45,851 nucleotides of DNA from Yinghuangia soli (GTDB lineage: Bacteria > Actinomycetota > Actinomycetes > Streptomycetales > Streptomycetaceae). How positions within the stretch are numbered: the stretch's first letter is position 1; each line of letters opens with the position of its first letter. The notes beneath the pieces were generated by a model. It was not told the DNA's origin, did no database searches, and saw only the letters and a list, made by a program, of their open reading frames with translations. The translations under genes and the position numbers were made by a program. Location: contig NZ_JAKFHA010000038.1 of the NCBI RefSeq assembly GCF_021502675.1, positions 16,724 to 62,574 on the forward strand. Reading direction: 5' to 3'. Of this stretch, positions 1 to 8,270 are shown piece after piece.

Positions 1-35
1 CGGCGCACACCCCCCCACCACCGGCCCCCGCCCCC

Positions 36-70
36 GGGTGGGCCCCGGACCTGGCGTCAGGGGCCCACCC
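36..70. terminator. Hairpin, likely terminator at left edge
   Basis: A perfect 11-bp inverted repeat (GGGTGGGCCCC / GGGGCCCACCC) with a 13-nt loop is followed on the + strand by GCTTTTG. It lies 70 bp beyond the stop of the hydratase gene on the - strand. The T tract is on the + strand, so it may end a gene off the left edge or work in both directions. Confidence 0.55.
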
Positions 71-139
71 GCTTTTGTGCGTTGCCGCCGGACTCGGGAT
101 GACGATCCGTCACATCCCGCGTACCGGGCGTGCCGTGCG

Positions 140-1000
140 TCAGGCCGAGTACTCGACCACCGTGTCGGAGAGCACGATCGCGTCGTCGCGCTCGACCGAG
201 GAGGTCTGGACGAACAGCTTGCCGTCCTCGTCCCACACGCGGATGCGCATGGTCTCGCCCGGGAAGAAGATGCCGGCGAACTTGGTGCGGTAGCGCTTGA
301 CGCGCGCCACGTCGCCGCCCAGCACCGTGTCGACGACCGCCTTGAGGGTCAGGCCGTACGAGCACAGGCCGTGCAGGATCGGGGTGTCGAAGCCGGCCGC
401 CTTGGCGAAGTCCGGGTCGGCGTGCAGCGGGTTCCAGTCGCCGGACAGGCGGTACAGCAGCGCCTGGTCCTCGCGGGTGGCGACCTCGATCACGTGGTCG
501 GCCTCGCGCTCCGGGGTGTCGATCTTGGTGACCGGGCCGCGCTCGCCGCCGAAGCCGCCCTCGCCGCGCACGAAGATCTCGGCGCGCGAGTCGTACAGCG
601 GGGTGCCGTCCTCCAGGGTGGCCGAGGACTCCAGCACGATGACCGCGGCCTTGCCCTTGTCCCACACGTCCGCGACCCGGCTGGTGGCCTGGATGTTCTT
701 GGCCTTGGCGGGCAGCGGGTTGTGGATCACGACCTCCTGGCCGCCGTGCAGCACGGCGCGCAGGTTGATGTCGATGCCGGGCAGCGCGGACAGACTGCCG
801 CCCACCTTGGTGCCGGCCACGGTCGCGAAGGTCGGCAGGACCTGGAGGTTCTTCTCGTACGTGTAGCGGAGCTCGTCGGCGCCGGTCGCCGGGGTGCCCG
901 CACCCACGCCCAGGTGGTAGAGGATCACATCCTTGTGCGTCCAGCTGATCTCGCCCTTGCGGGGTTCGGCGCCGGTGGCCACTGCGACGTCGATGGGCAT
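140..1000 (-). CDS. hsd4B: Hsd4B-like MaoC-type enoyl-CoA hydratase (steroid side chain)
   Basis: A 286-residue double-hotdog hydratase. Enzymes of this type add water to the 2-enoyl-CoA intermediate in beta-oxidation of the cholesterol side chain. The second half carries the hydratase-2 motif GDWNPLH with D188, N190 and H193 as the expected catalytic residues. The opening MPID and internal WDKGKAAVI and RGEGGFGG match my memory of M. tuberculosis Rv3538 (also 286 aa). The start at 1000 is chosen over an in-frame start at 1063 because GGGAGGAG lies 5 nt upstream and the length then equals the family. A KstR-type site is centred about 75 bp upstream. A divergent thioesterase gene shares the intergenic region. 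The steroid role is inferred from homology plus operator. Confidence 0.88.
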   Translation of the reverse strand: MPIDVAVATGAEPRKGEISWTHKDVILYHLGVGAGTPATGADELRYTYEKNLQVLPTFATVAGTKVGGSLSALPGIDINLRAVLHGGQEVVIHNPLPAKAKNIQATSRVADVWDKGKAAVIVLESSATLEDGTPLYDSRAEIFVRGEGGFGGERGPVTKIDTPEREADHVIEVATREDQALLYRLSGDWNPLHADPDFAKAAGFDTPILHGLCSYGLTLKAVVDTVLGGDVARVKRYRTKFAGIFFPGETMRIRVWDEDGKLFVQTSSVERDDAIVLSDTVVEYSA

Positions 1001-1067
1001 GACGTCTCCTCCCTGGTGGTGATCGAGTCCGTGTTGCGCTCCGGTGCGTCCGGCAGCGCTCACAAAC

Positions 1068-1082
1068 TAGAACTTGTTTTCA
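1068..1082. promoter_or_regulatory. KstR-type operator (hsd4B/thioesterase divergent promoter)
   Basis: TAGAACTTGTTTTCA contains the AAC-N2-GTT core of the KstR consensus TNNAACNNGTTNNA; the last base of the 14-mer is C instead of A. It is 68 bp upstream of the hydratase start and 124 bp upstream of the thioesterase start, so one site could control both. Confidence 0.65.
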
Positions 1083-1205
1083 TTTAGGTGCAATGATCGG
1101 CCACGTCTGTGACCGAAACCGCACCACTCCGCTTGTGCGCATCCGGGCCCGACCGTGCGCATCAGCGCGCAGTGCACCCGAGTGCGCGAACGACCTGGGG
1201 GTCGC

Positions 1206-1937
1206 ATGTCCACCATCGAACCGCTGCCCGACAAGTCCTCCGAGGCGTCCCCGGGCGTACCCGAGGTGCCCGCCGACGTCCTGGCCGAGCTGCGCAGCAC
1301 CTGGACGCCGCGCCCCGCACCGGACGGCCCGGGGCGGGCCGCCCGCCACCGGCTCGCCGAGGCCGCCCGCCGCCTGGTCGAGGCGGTCAAGCTGGCCGAC
1401 GCCGAGGGCGACGCGGACGCGCTCCAGAGCGTAGCTGACGATGTATCAGATCTGGCAGCCCGGATCGCCGCGCTGCCCTCCCTGCGGGACCGCGAGCCGA
1501 ACCTCGCGGACCTCCAGCTGCACGAGCGCAGCCCCCTGGTGGGCGCCGCGAACCCGCTGGCGCCGCCCATGGAGCTCGAGGCGGACGGCCCGGTCATCCG
1601 CGCCCACGCGGTCTTCAACGCGGCCTACGAGGGCCCTCTGGGGCGCGTGCACGGCGGCTACGTGGCGGCGGCGTTCGACGAGGTCATGGGCGTCGCCCAG
1701 TCGGGCTCCGGGCGCCTGGGCATGACCGCGTACCTCACGGTCCGCATGAAGCGCAGCACACCGCTGCACGAGCGCGTCGACTACGAGGCGGAGGTCACGC
1801 GCGTGGAGGGCCGCAAGGCGTGGGTCACGGCCCGCTCGTACGCCGGCGGGGTGCTGGTCGCGGACGCCGAGGGGCTGTTCGTCCGGCCCCGAGCCCTGGT
1901 GCTGCAGGACGAGGCCCGGGCCGCCGGGGAGGCCTGA
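1206..1937 (+). CDS. PaaI-family hotdog thioesterase with N-terminal extension
   Basis: A 243-residue protein whose C-terminal half is a PaaI-type hotdog thioesterase, expected to hydrolyse acyl-CoA thioesters. The characteristic GRVHGGYVAAAFDEVMG segment lies near residue 147 and supplies the HGG signature and the acidic catalytic position. The first 100 residues are Ala/Arg-rich and helical with no recognised domain. The ATG at 1206 is preferred over an in-frame start at 1155 because a G-rich Shine-Dalgarno-like stretch precedes it, but the choice is not firm. It is divergent from the steroid hydratase and shares its KstR-type operator, so a role in releasing CoA from steroid or acyl intermediates is plausible but inferred. 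Confidence 0.75.
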   Translation: MSTIEPLPDKSSEASPGVPEVPADVLAELRSTWTPRPAPDGPGRAARHRLAEAARRLVEAVKLADAEGDADALQSVADDVSDLAARIAALPSLRDREPNLADLQLHERSPLVGAANPLAPPMELEADGPVIRAHAVFNAAYEGPLGRVHGGYVAAAFDEVMGVAQSGSGRLGMTAYLTVRMKRSTPLHERVDYEAEVTRVEGRKAWVTARSYAGGVLVADAEGLFVRPRALVLQDEARAAGEA

Positions 1938-1981
1938 GGCCCCCGGCCCGCCGCCCGGGCCCGCACGGAAAGCGCACGAGC

Positions 1982-2038
1982 GGGGGGGGGGGGGGGGGGG
2001 GGGGGCCCCCGCCCCCCCCCCCCCCCCGCGGGGGGGGT
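1982..2038. repeat. G/C homopolymer hairpin tract
   Basis: A run of 24 G is followed by C5, G, C16, then GCG8. It could fold into a G:C hairpin between the thioesterase and the binding-protein gene. Nothing coding is supported in 1938-2178. Similar tracts mark both ends of the window, so the exact run lengths should be regarded as unreliable. Confidence 0.8.
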
Positions 2039-2178
2039 CGACACCCCGTCCGCCGCCCGCTCATGACGGTCCGTCACGGCGTGGAGCGGTACAGCGCGGC
2101 ACAGAGCCGCACGGAGCCGCACAGCGCGGCACGGGGCGACCCGGCGCCGACCGCCGGACCGCCCCGCTGCCGTGCCGG

Positions 2179-3786
2179 CTACTTCTTGACGCTGACGCGG
2201 TCGAAGAGGATCAGGCCGTCCTCGAAGAGCGTCAGGCCCTCGATCTTGCCCTTCTTGCCCTGGATCGCGGCGGCGAAGGACTTCTCGTAGGACCAGAACG
2301 GCAGGTCCTTGACGAGCTCCTGCTGGACGATGGCGTACTGCGCCTTGCGCACGCCCTCGTCGGTGGTGTTGCGGGCCTGGTCGAGCGCCGCGTCGACCTT
2401 CGGGTTGTTGTACCCGGTGCGGTTCTCCGCGCCCTTGGAGTGCAGGACGTTGTAGAGCGTCGGCTCCGGGTCGTCGAAGGTCACCGCGAACTCGGCGGCC
2501 TGGAAGTCCTTCGAGATCATGACCTTGCTGGCGTACGTGGGACCGTCCACGTACTCCGTGATCATCTCGATGTTCTTCATGCCCTTGGTCTGGGTCAGCC
2601 AGTACTCGCCCGACGCACGCGCCGCGGCGCTGCTGTTCGTCGTGTACGTGAACTTCAGCGGCTTGCCCTCGGCGGCCAGCTGGTCCAGGAGCGCCTGCGC
2701 CTCGGCCTTGTTGTTCGAGGGCATGACCGCGGTCGGGTCGACGTACGGCGAGGACGGGGCGAGGAACGTCTTGAGCGTCTCGTCGGCGCCGTTCGGGCCC
2801 TGGATGGTCTTGTTGCGGGCCGCCGGGTCCATGATCAGCGCGTAGGCGCGACGCGCCCGGGGGTCGTCGAACGGCGCCCGGTCGGTCTTGAACATGGTCA
2901 TGAAGCCGCCGTTCTTCTCCTCGAAGGCGACGGTCAGGCCCTTGCTCTTGCCCTCGTCGACCATCTTGAAGTTGGCGGTGGTCACCAGGTCGGCCGAGCC
3001 CGAGGCCAGCGAGTTGAGGCGCTGGTTCTGGTCCATGACCGGCTTGAAGGTGACCTCGCTCAGCAGCGGCTTGTCCTTCGCCCAGTAGTCCGTGTTGCGC
3101 TCCAGCTTGAGCTCGCTGTCACGTGTCCACGACTTCAGCTTGAAGGGGCCCGCGCCGACCGGCTTGGCCATGAAGCCCTTGGGGTCGGCCTTGATCGCGG
3201 TCGGCGAGCCGATGAACGCGAGGTTGTGCGCCACCAGCTTGTCGAAGTGGATGTTGGGCGCGGGCAGCGTGACCTTGAGCGTGGTCGCGTCGGTGGCCTC
3301 GAGGGTCAGACCGCGGGCGGCGGCCATCGCGACCGAGCGGGTCTCCGGGTTCTGGTGGCGCTCCCAGTTGAACTTGACCGCGTCGGCGTCCAGCGGCGTG
3401 CCGTCGGTGAACTTCACGTTCGGCCGCAGCTTGATCGTCCAGACCTTGCCGTTCTCGGCGGCGGTGGCGCTCTCGGCGAGCTGCGGCTCGGCCTTGCCGG
3501 TCTTCGGGTCGATCCAGAACAGCACATCGAAGATGGCCGCGGCCTGGGTGCCGCCGTTGAGCGACGAGATGGTGGAGACGGCCGGGTCTATGCCGCGGGT
3601 CTCCTGGGTGATCAGGACCGTGAGGTCCCCGCTGCTGCCCGCACCGCCGGGCGCGGCCGCGCCGGACGGGCTGCTGCCGCCGTCCTTCTTGTCGTCGCCG
3701 CCGCAGGCGGCGAGCGTGAGGGCGAGGGCAGCGGCGCCTGCGACCGCTGCCATGGTCCTGGGGGTACGGGGTCGTTCGTGACGCAA
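2179..3786 (-). CDS. Family 5 ABC transporter substrate-binding lipoprotein
   Basis: A 535-residue extracytoplasmic solute-binding protein of the oligopeptide/dipeptide (SBP_bac_5) family. The N terminus has a basic stretch, a hydrophobic core and a lipobox LAAC with the lipidated Cys at residue 28, followed by a flexible Gly/Ser/Lys linker. The start is a TTG with AGGAG 5 nt upstream; the ATG 11 codons later would remove the positive N-region of the signal peptide. No permease or ATPase gene lies nearby, so it is an orphan or works with a transporter encoded elsewhere. Ligand unknown: family members bind peptides, nickel, heme or glycosides. A 13-bp palindrome TGACG-GAT-CGTCA lies about 70 bp upstream (3852-3864). 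Confidence 0.85.
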   Translation of the reverse strand: MRHERPRTPRTMAAVAGAAALALTLAACGGDDKKDGGSSPSGAAAPGGAGSSGDLTVLITQETRGIDPAVSTISSLNGGTQAAAIFDVLFWIDPKTGKAEPQLAESATAAENGKVWTIKLRPNVKFTDGTPLDADAVKFNWERHQNPETRSVAMAAARGLTLEATDATTLKVTLPAPNIHFDKLVAHNLAFIGSPTAIKADPKGFMAKPVGAGPFKLKSWTRDSELKLERNTDYWAKDKPLLSEVTFKPVMDQNQRLNSLASGSADLVTTANFKMVDEGKSKGLTVAFEEKNGGFMTMFKTDRAPFDDPRARRAYALIMDPAARNKTIQGPNGADETLKTFLAPSSPYVDPTAVMPSNNKAEAQALLDQLAAEGKPLKFTYTTNSSAAARASGEYWLTQTKGMKNIEMITEYVDGPTYASKVMISKDFQAAEFAVTFDDPEPTLYNVLHSKGAENRTGYNNPKVDAALDQARNTTDEGVRKAQYAIVQQELVKDLPFWSYEKSFAAAIQGKKGKIEGLTLFEDGLILFDRVSVKK

Positions 3787-3890
3787 AACTGCTCCTGGCT
3801 GGCGACCGGGATGGTGGATCCAGTCAACTTAGCAACGATCCCCGCCGGATCTGACGGATCGTCAAATAACGATTCGACACCATAAGGACT

Positions 3891-3933
3891 TGCCCCTTCC
3901 GTTACTGAATGTACGTCAGCAGCGAAAGGGGCA
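3891..3933 (-). terminator. Probable terminator of the flavohemoglobin gene
   Basis: An 11-bp inverted repeat with one mismatch (TGCCCCTTCCG / CGAAAGGGGCA) and a 21-nt loop starts 24 bp beyond the flavohemoglobin stop codon. It separates that gene from the promoter region of the downstream binding-protein gene. Confidence 0.5.
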
Positions 3934-3956
3934 GGCCCAGTTGCGGTCACCGACCG

Positions 3957-5156
3957 TTACGCAGCGCCCTGCCACAGGTCCGGTCCGAACACCTCGTAGT
4001 GCACGTCCGCGGCGGGCACGCCGGCGGCGATGAGCTGGCCGCGAACGAGCTTCATGAAGGGCAGCGGACCGCACAGGTACGCCTGCGCACCGGACGGCAG
4101 GTCGAGCGCGCCGAGGTCCGCGTAGCCGACCCGGTCCTCCGGGTGCCCGGCCCCCGGCACCTCGTACCAGACGTGCGCGGTGGCCTCCGGCAGCTGCGCG
4201 ACCAGCTTGTCCAGGTCGGCGCGCAGCGGGTGGGTCTCGGCCGAGCGGTCCGCGTGCACGACCACGACGCGGCGCGCGGATCCGGCCGCCACCAGGTGCT
4301 CCAGGATGCCGACGATCGGCGTGATGCCGATGCCCGCCGAGGCCAGCACGAGCGGCCCGTCGGAGTCGTCGAGCACCAGGTCGCCGAACGGCGCGCCGAC
4401 GGTCAGCACGTCGCCGACCGCGACGTCGGCGTGCAGCCGGTTCGAGACCTCGCCGGACGGCGCTGCGTCGGCGCCCGCGATGCGCTTGACCGAGATGCGG
4501 CGGGTCGCACCCGAGGCCGCGGAGGACAGGCTGTACTGGCGGATCTGCCGCGCGCCGTCGGGGAGTTCCACCGCGACGCTGACGTACTGGCCGGCCTTGA
4601 ACGCGGGCGCGGGGGCCCCGTCCGCGGGGGCGAGCTCGAACGACGCGACCTCGGCGGTCTCCTCGGTGCGCGCCACCACGGTCCACGGCCGCCACGACTC
4701 GCCCGCCTCGATGCCGGCCTCGTCGTACAGCCGCTTCTCGATCGCGATCAGCGCGTTCGCCATCAGCCAGTAGACCTCGTCCCAGGCCGCCGCGACCTCC
4801 GCGGTGACGGCGTCGCCGAGCACCTCGACGATGGCCGCGAACAGGTGGGTGTGCACGACCTGGTACTGCGCCTCGGTGACGCCGAGCGAGGCGTGCTTGT
4901 TGGCTATCCGGGACAGCAGCGCGTCGGGCCGGGCGTCCGGCTGCGCGACGAGCATCGAGGCGAACGCCGCGACCGAGCCGGCCAGCGCCTGCTGCTGCGC
5001 GCCGGTCTCCTGGTTGCCCCGGTTGAACAGCCTGGTCTGCAGCTCGGGATGCGCCGCGAAGAGCTTGGCGTAGAACAGCGTGGTGATCTCGCCGATCGCG
5101 CCGCCGACGGCGGGCAGCGTGGCGCGGACGACGTTCGCGGACTCGGTGGACAGCAA
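3957..5156 (-). CDS. hmp: Flavohemoglobin / nitric oxide dioxygenase
   Basis: A 399-residue cytoplasmic flavohemoprotein that converts nitric oxide and oxygen to nitrate with NAD(P)H. Residues 1-135 form the globin domain with proximal heme His at residue 89 (ANKHASLGV). An FAD-binding domain follows with GQYVSV and RQYSLS motifs, then an NAD-binding domain ending in the YLCGPLPFMK motif and an EVFGP C terminus. I chose the TTG at 5156, since AGGAG precedes it by 8 nt and the result matches the usual start and length of about 400 aa; the longer frame to 5258 has no support. It stands alone with its own terminator. No NsrR or HmpR box was recognised upstream. Confidence 0.9.
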   Translation of the reverse strand: MLSTESANVVRATLPAVGGAIGEITTLFYAKLFAAHPELQTRLFNRGNQETGAQQQALAGSVAAFASMLVAQPDARPDALLSRIANKHASLGVTEAQYQVVHTHLFAAIVEVLGDAVTAEVAAAWDEVYWLMANALIAIEKRLYDEAGIEAGESWRPWTVVARTEETAEVASFELAPADGAPAPAFKAGQYVSVAVELPDGARQIRQYSLSSAASGATRRISVKRIAGADAAPSGEVSNRLHADVAVGDVLTVGAPFGDLVLDDSDGPLVLASAGIGITPIVGILEHLVAAGSARRVVVVHADRSAETHPLRADLDKLVAQLPEATAHVWYEVPGAGHPEDRVGYADLGALDLPSGAQAYLCGPLPFMKLVRGQLIAAGVPAADVHYEVFGPDLWQGAA

Positions 5157-5410
5157 GAGCGGGCTCCTGACGTGGCTGATGCGGCTGGTGCGGCTGAAGT
5201 GAGCTATGCGCCTGTTGCGCCTGACGGGACTTGCCGAGCAACCCCGGGACGCTATCAAGCACGCAGGTCAGAGGCCGAAAACCGATCGATGGCCGGGCGT
5301 TTTTCGGCCTGCGCGGCCGATTCTCGACGGGCCGCACGGTGGCTTGCCAGAGCCGTTGGTCCAGTCCACTCGGTGCCGATTGGCCCGGGACATGGCGGCG
5401 GGTCTGCGAC

Positions 5411-5422
5411 TACGGTCCCGCC
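5411..5422 (+). promoter_or_regulatory. Leaderless-type promoter of the RarD-like gene
   Basis: TACGGT at 5411-5416 fits an actinobacterial -10 box and ends 6 nt before the GTG at 5423, with no ribosome-binding site between. This spacing places transcription start on or next to the start codon. Confidence 0.5.
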
Positions 5423-6490
5423 GTGGGCGATTTGCGTGAAGTGACGGAACAGCGGCGCGGGCTGTGGCTCGGCGTGGCGGCGTACGTGATGTGGGGCCTG
5501 TTCCCGCTGTACTGGCCGCATCTCAAGCCTGCGGGCGCGGTCGAGATCCTCGCCCACCGCATGGTCTGGTCGCTCGTCTTCATGCTCGTCGTGCTGGCCG
5601 TCCTGAAGCGCTGGACGTGGGTCCGCGAACTGCTGCGCAACCCGGTCCGGCTCGCCAAGATCACCGTGGCCGGCGTGGTGATCACCGCCAACTGGGGCCT
5701 GTACATCTGGGGCGTCAACAGCGACCAGGTCGTGGAGACCTCGCTCGGCTACTTCATCAACCCGCTGCTGTTCATCGCGATCGGCGTGCTGGTGCTCGGC
5801 GAACGGCTGCGCGCCGCCCAGTGGGTGGCGGTCGGGCTGGGCCTGGCCGCGGTGCTGGTGCTGACCGTCGCGTACGGGCGGCTGCCCTGGCTCGCGCTGG
5901 TGCTCGCGGCCAGCTTCACCATCTACGGCTACGTCAAGAAGACCGTCGGGCTCGCCCCCACCGAGTCGCTGACCGCCGAGACCGCGGTGATGTTCCTGCC
6001 CACCGCCGGCTACCTCGCGTACCTGGCGTGGACCGGCGAAGGCACGCTCGGCACCATCTCGTTCGGGCACACCCTGCTGCTGCTCGGCACCGGCGTGATC
6101 ACCGCGATACCGCTGCTGTGCTTCGGCGCCGCGACGATCCGCATCCCGCTGTCCACCATCGGCATGCTGCAGTACCTGGGCCCGATCCTGCAGTTCGGGG
6201 TCGGCGTGTGGGTCTACCACGAGGCGATGCCGGCTTCCCGCTGGGCGGGCTTCGGCCTGATCTGGGGCGCGCTGGCGGTGCTGTCGTACGACGCGCTGCG
6301 GCAGGCCCGCCGCACGCGCCGCGACCTGGCCGCGAACCCGGCCGGCACGCCCGCCCCGGTCCCCGCGGCCGCGGCCGCGGCGGTGCCGGGCGGACCCGGC
6401 ACCGCCGGTGCGGCTACGCCGTCGGACGCTCCAGCAGATCCAGCACATGCGCGCGCCCGTGCTCCGCGAAGCGGGTCTCCAACGCCTTGA
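5423..6490 (+). CDS. rarD: RarD/EamA-family transporter
   Basis: A 355-residue inner-membrane protein of the drug/metabolite transporter superfamily, RarD type, with about ten predicted hydrophobic helices starting at residue 13. The segments AYVMWGLFPLYWPHLK, ANWGLYIWGVNSD and LGYFINPLL are typical of RarD proteins. The substrate is unknown. The GTG at 5423 is selected because the family begins shortly before the first helix and a leaderless -10 box lies 6 nt upstream; GTG 5441 is an alternative. The last 25 codons encode a low-complexity Ala/Pro/Arg tail that is simply antisense to the end of the converging CoA-ligase gene (77-bp overlap), so the tail is probably not functional. Confidence 0.85.
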   Translation: MGDLREVTEQRRGLWLGVAAYVMWGLFPLYWPHLKPAGAVEILAHRMVWSLVFMLVVLAVLKRWTWVRELLRNPVRLAKITVAGVVITANWGLYIWGVNSDQVVETSLGYFINPLLFIAIGVLVLGERLRAAQWVAVGLGLAAVLVLTVAYGRLPWLALVLAASFTIYGYVKKTVGLAPTESLTAETAVMFLPTAGYLAYLAWTGEGTLGTISFGHTLLLLGTGVITAIPLLCFGAATIRIPLSTIGMLQYLGPILQFGVGVWVYHEAMPASRWAGFGLIWGALAVLSYDALRQARRTRRDLAANPAGTPAPVPAAAAAAVPGGPGTAGAATPSDAPADPAHARARAPRSGSPTP

Positions 6491-8108
6491 CCTCGGCGTC
6501 CCCGAACGGCTCGTAGGCGCCGTCCTTGCCGGGCCGCCACCACACCGCGCCGGCCTGCCCGCCGCCGGAGTACCAGGCCTGCCGGGACAGCACCCGCACC
6601 AGCACCTTGTTGGTCTGGGTGTGCGGCAGTTCGTCGGCGACCCGCACGTAGCGCGGCCGCCAAGTGGGCGACAGGTCCGGCTGCGCCTCCTGCCACGCGG
6701 CGAACTCCGCGGGGTCGAACTCCGCGCCCTCGCGCAGCACGAGCGCGGCCATCGCCTGGTCGCCCGCGGCCTCGTCGGGCACCCCGTACACCGAGGCCAG
6801 CACCACGTCGGGATGCCGGGCCAGGATGCGCGCGACCGGCGCGGAGCCGAAGTTCTCGCCGCCGACCCGCACCCACTCGCCGCTGCGGCCCGCGAAGAAG
6901 AACATGCCGTCGCCGTCCCGGTACGCCAGGTCGCCGCTCCAGTACCAGCCTTCGCGCAGCCGGTCCGCGGTCGCCGCGGCGTTGTTCCAGTAGCCCTCGA
7001 AGGTGCCCGCGCCGTCCAGGTTGACCAGTTCGCCGACCGCCTCGTCGGCGTTGAGCAGCCGCCCGGACGCGTCGAAGCGGCCCGGCGGGCACTCCTCGCG
7101 CGTCTCCGGGTCGAGGACGCGGATGTCGCCGCTGGCCTTGCCGAGCGCCCCGGGCGGCATGCCGGGCACCGGTGTGAAGGACAGGCCGCCTTCGGTCGAC
7201 CCGAAGCCGTCGCGCACCGAGCAGCCGAACCGGCGGGCGAACCGCTCGACGTCCTGCGGACCGCCCTCGTTGCCGAACACCCGGGTCAGGGTGTTGTCGG
7301 CGTCGTCGGGCTGCTCCGGGGTGGCCAGGATGTAGGACAGCGGCTTGCCCACGTAGTTGGCGTAGGTCACGCCGTACTCGCGCACGTCCGGCAGGAATCC
7401 GGAGGCCGAGAACCGGCGGCGCAGCACCAGGGCCGAGCCCGCCGAGAGCGCGGGCGACCAGCAGGTGACCATCGCGTTGGAGTGGAACAGCGGCATCGCG
7501 CAGTACACGACGTCGTCGGCGGTCAGCTGCTGCATCATGACGATCGCCCCGCCCTGCGAGGCGATCTTGCCCTGCGAGCAGATCACCGCCTTGGGGTGGC
7601 CGGTCGTGCCCGAGGTGAGGATCAGCATGAACGGGTCGTCGGGCGCGGGGGCCGTGTCCGGCAGCTCGGCGCCCTCGTGGGGGGCGAGTGCGGCCGCCCA
7701 GGACTCGTCGTCGACGTTCCAGACGCGGTCCGCCGGGAAGTCCGGCAGCGCCTCGCGCAGCTGCGCGGCGTGCGCGTCGCCGGTGATGACCATCGTGCAG
7801 TCGGTGTGCTCGACGTCGCGGGCGAGTTCGCTGCCCTGCCGGGTCGGGTTCAGGCCGACGATCACGGCGCCGGACACCGCCGCGGCACCGAGGAGGAACG
7901 AGAACTCGGGGACGTTCTCCAGCATGACGCCGATGTGGAACGGCTTGCCCTCGGCCCGCTCGGCCTCCAGGAACGCGGCGCGCTGGGCGGACAGCCGGAC
8001 GTGCTCGTCCCAGGTCCAGGACCGCCCGCTGACGCGCACGGCGGTGCCCGGGTCGCCGGCGCGGCGCCGGACCAGCTCGTTCATGGTGACGGACCAGCGG
8101 CTTGCCAT
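6414..8108 (-). CDS. fadD17: FadD17-like steroid/acyl-CoA ligase
   Basis: A 564-residue AMP-forming acyl-CoA synthetase. The phosphate-binding loop LILTSGTTGHPKA, the adenine motif DGFGSTEGG and the SGDLAYRDG motif are present in order. The stretch TYANYVGKPLSYILATPE followed by DDADN is nearly the same as I recall in mycobacterial FadD17, which activates steroid side-chain acids and belongs to the KstR regulon. FadD17 is about 500 aa; this one has a longer C-terminal region, including a Trp-rich tail. The start has GGGAG 7 nt upstream. No AAC-N2-GTT operator was found upstream, unlike the other steroid genes here. It converges on and overlaps rarD by 77 bp. Substrate assignment is inferred. 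Confidence 0.82.
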   Translation of the reverse strand: MASRWSVTMNELVRRRAGDPGTAVRVSGRSWTWDEHVRLSAQRAAFLEAERAEGKPFHIGVMLENVPEFSFLLGAAAVSGAVIVGLNPTRQGSELARDVEHTDCTMVITGDAHAAQLREALPDFPADRVWNVDDESWAAALAPHEGAELPDTAPAPDDPFMLILTSGTTGHPKAVICSQGKIASQGGAIVMMQQLTADDVVYCAMPLFHSNAMVTCWSPALSAGSALVLRRRFSASGFLPDVREYGVTYANYVGKPLSYILATPEQPDDADNTLTRVFGNEGGPQDVERFARRFGCSVRDGFGSTEGGLSFTPVPGMPPGALGKASGDIRVLDPETREECPPGRFDASGRLLNADEAVGELVNLDGAGTFEGYWNNAAATADRLREGWYWSGDLAYRDGDGMFFFAGRSGEWVRVGGENFGSAPVARILARHPDVVLASVYGVPDEAAGDQAMAALVLREGAEFDPAEFAAWQEAQPDLSPTWRPRYVRVADELPHTQTNKVLVRVLSRQAWYSGGGQAGAVWWRPGKDGAYEPFGDAEVKALETRFAEHGRAHVLDLLERPTA

Positions 8109-8270
8109 GCGTACTCCCGCGTGCTGACTCTCCGTTGTGACGGGACGCAAGCTAGCCGCAACCCGGGCAAGGGGGAAGATCGACGGCGCATCGGGCTGGG
8201 GGTTTGCCCTACCCCGCGCGTAAAGGCTTGCCGTCTTGGGCGGTCCCGCGCCGGACGGCAAGGTAGAGGC

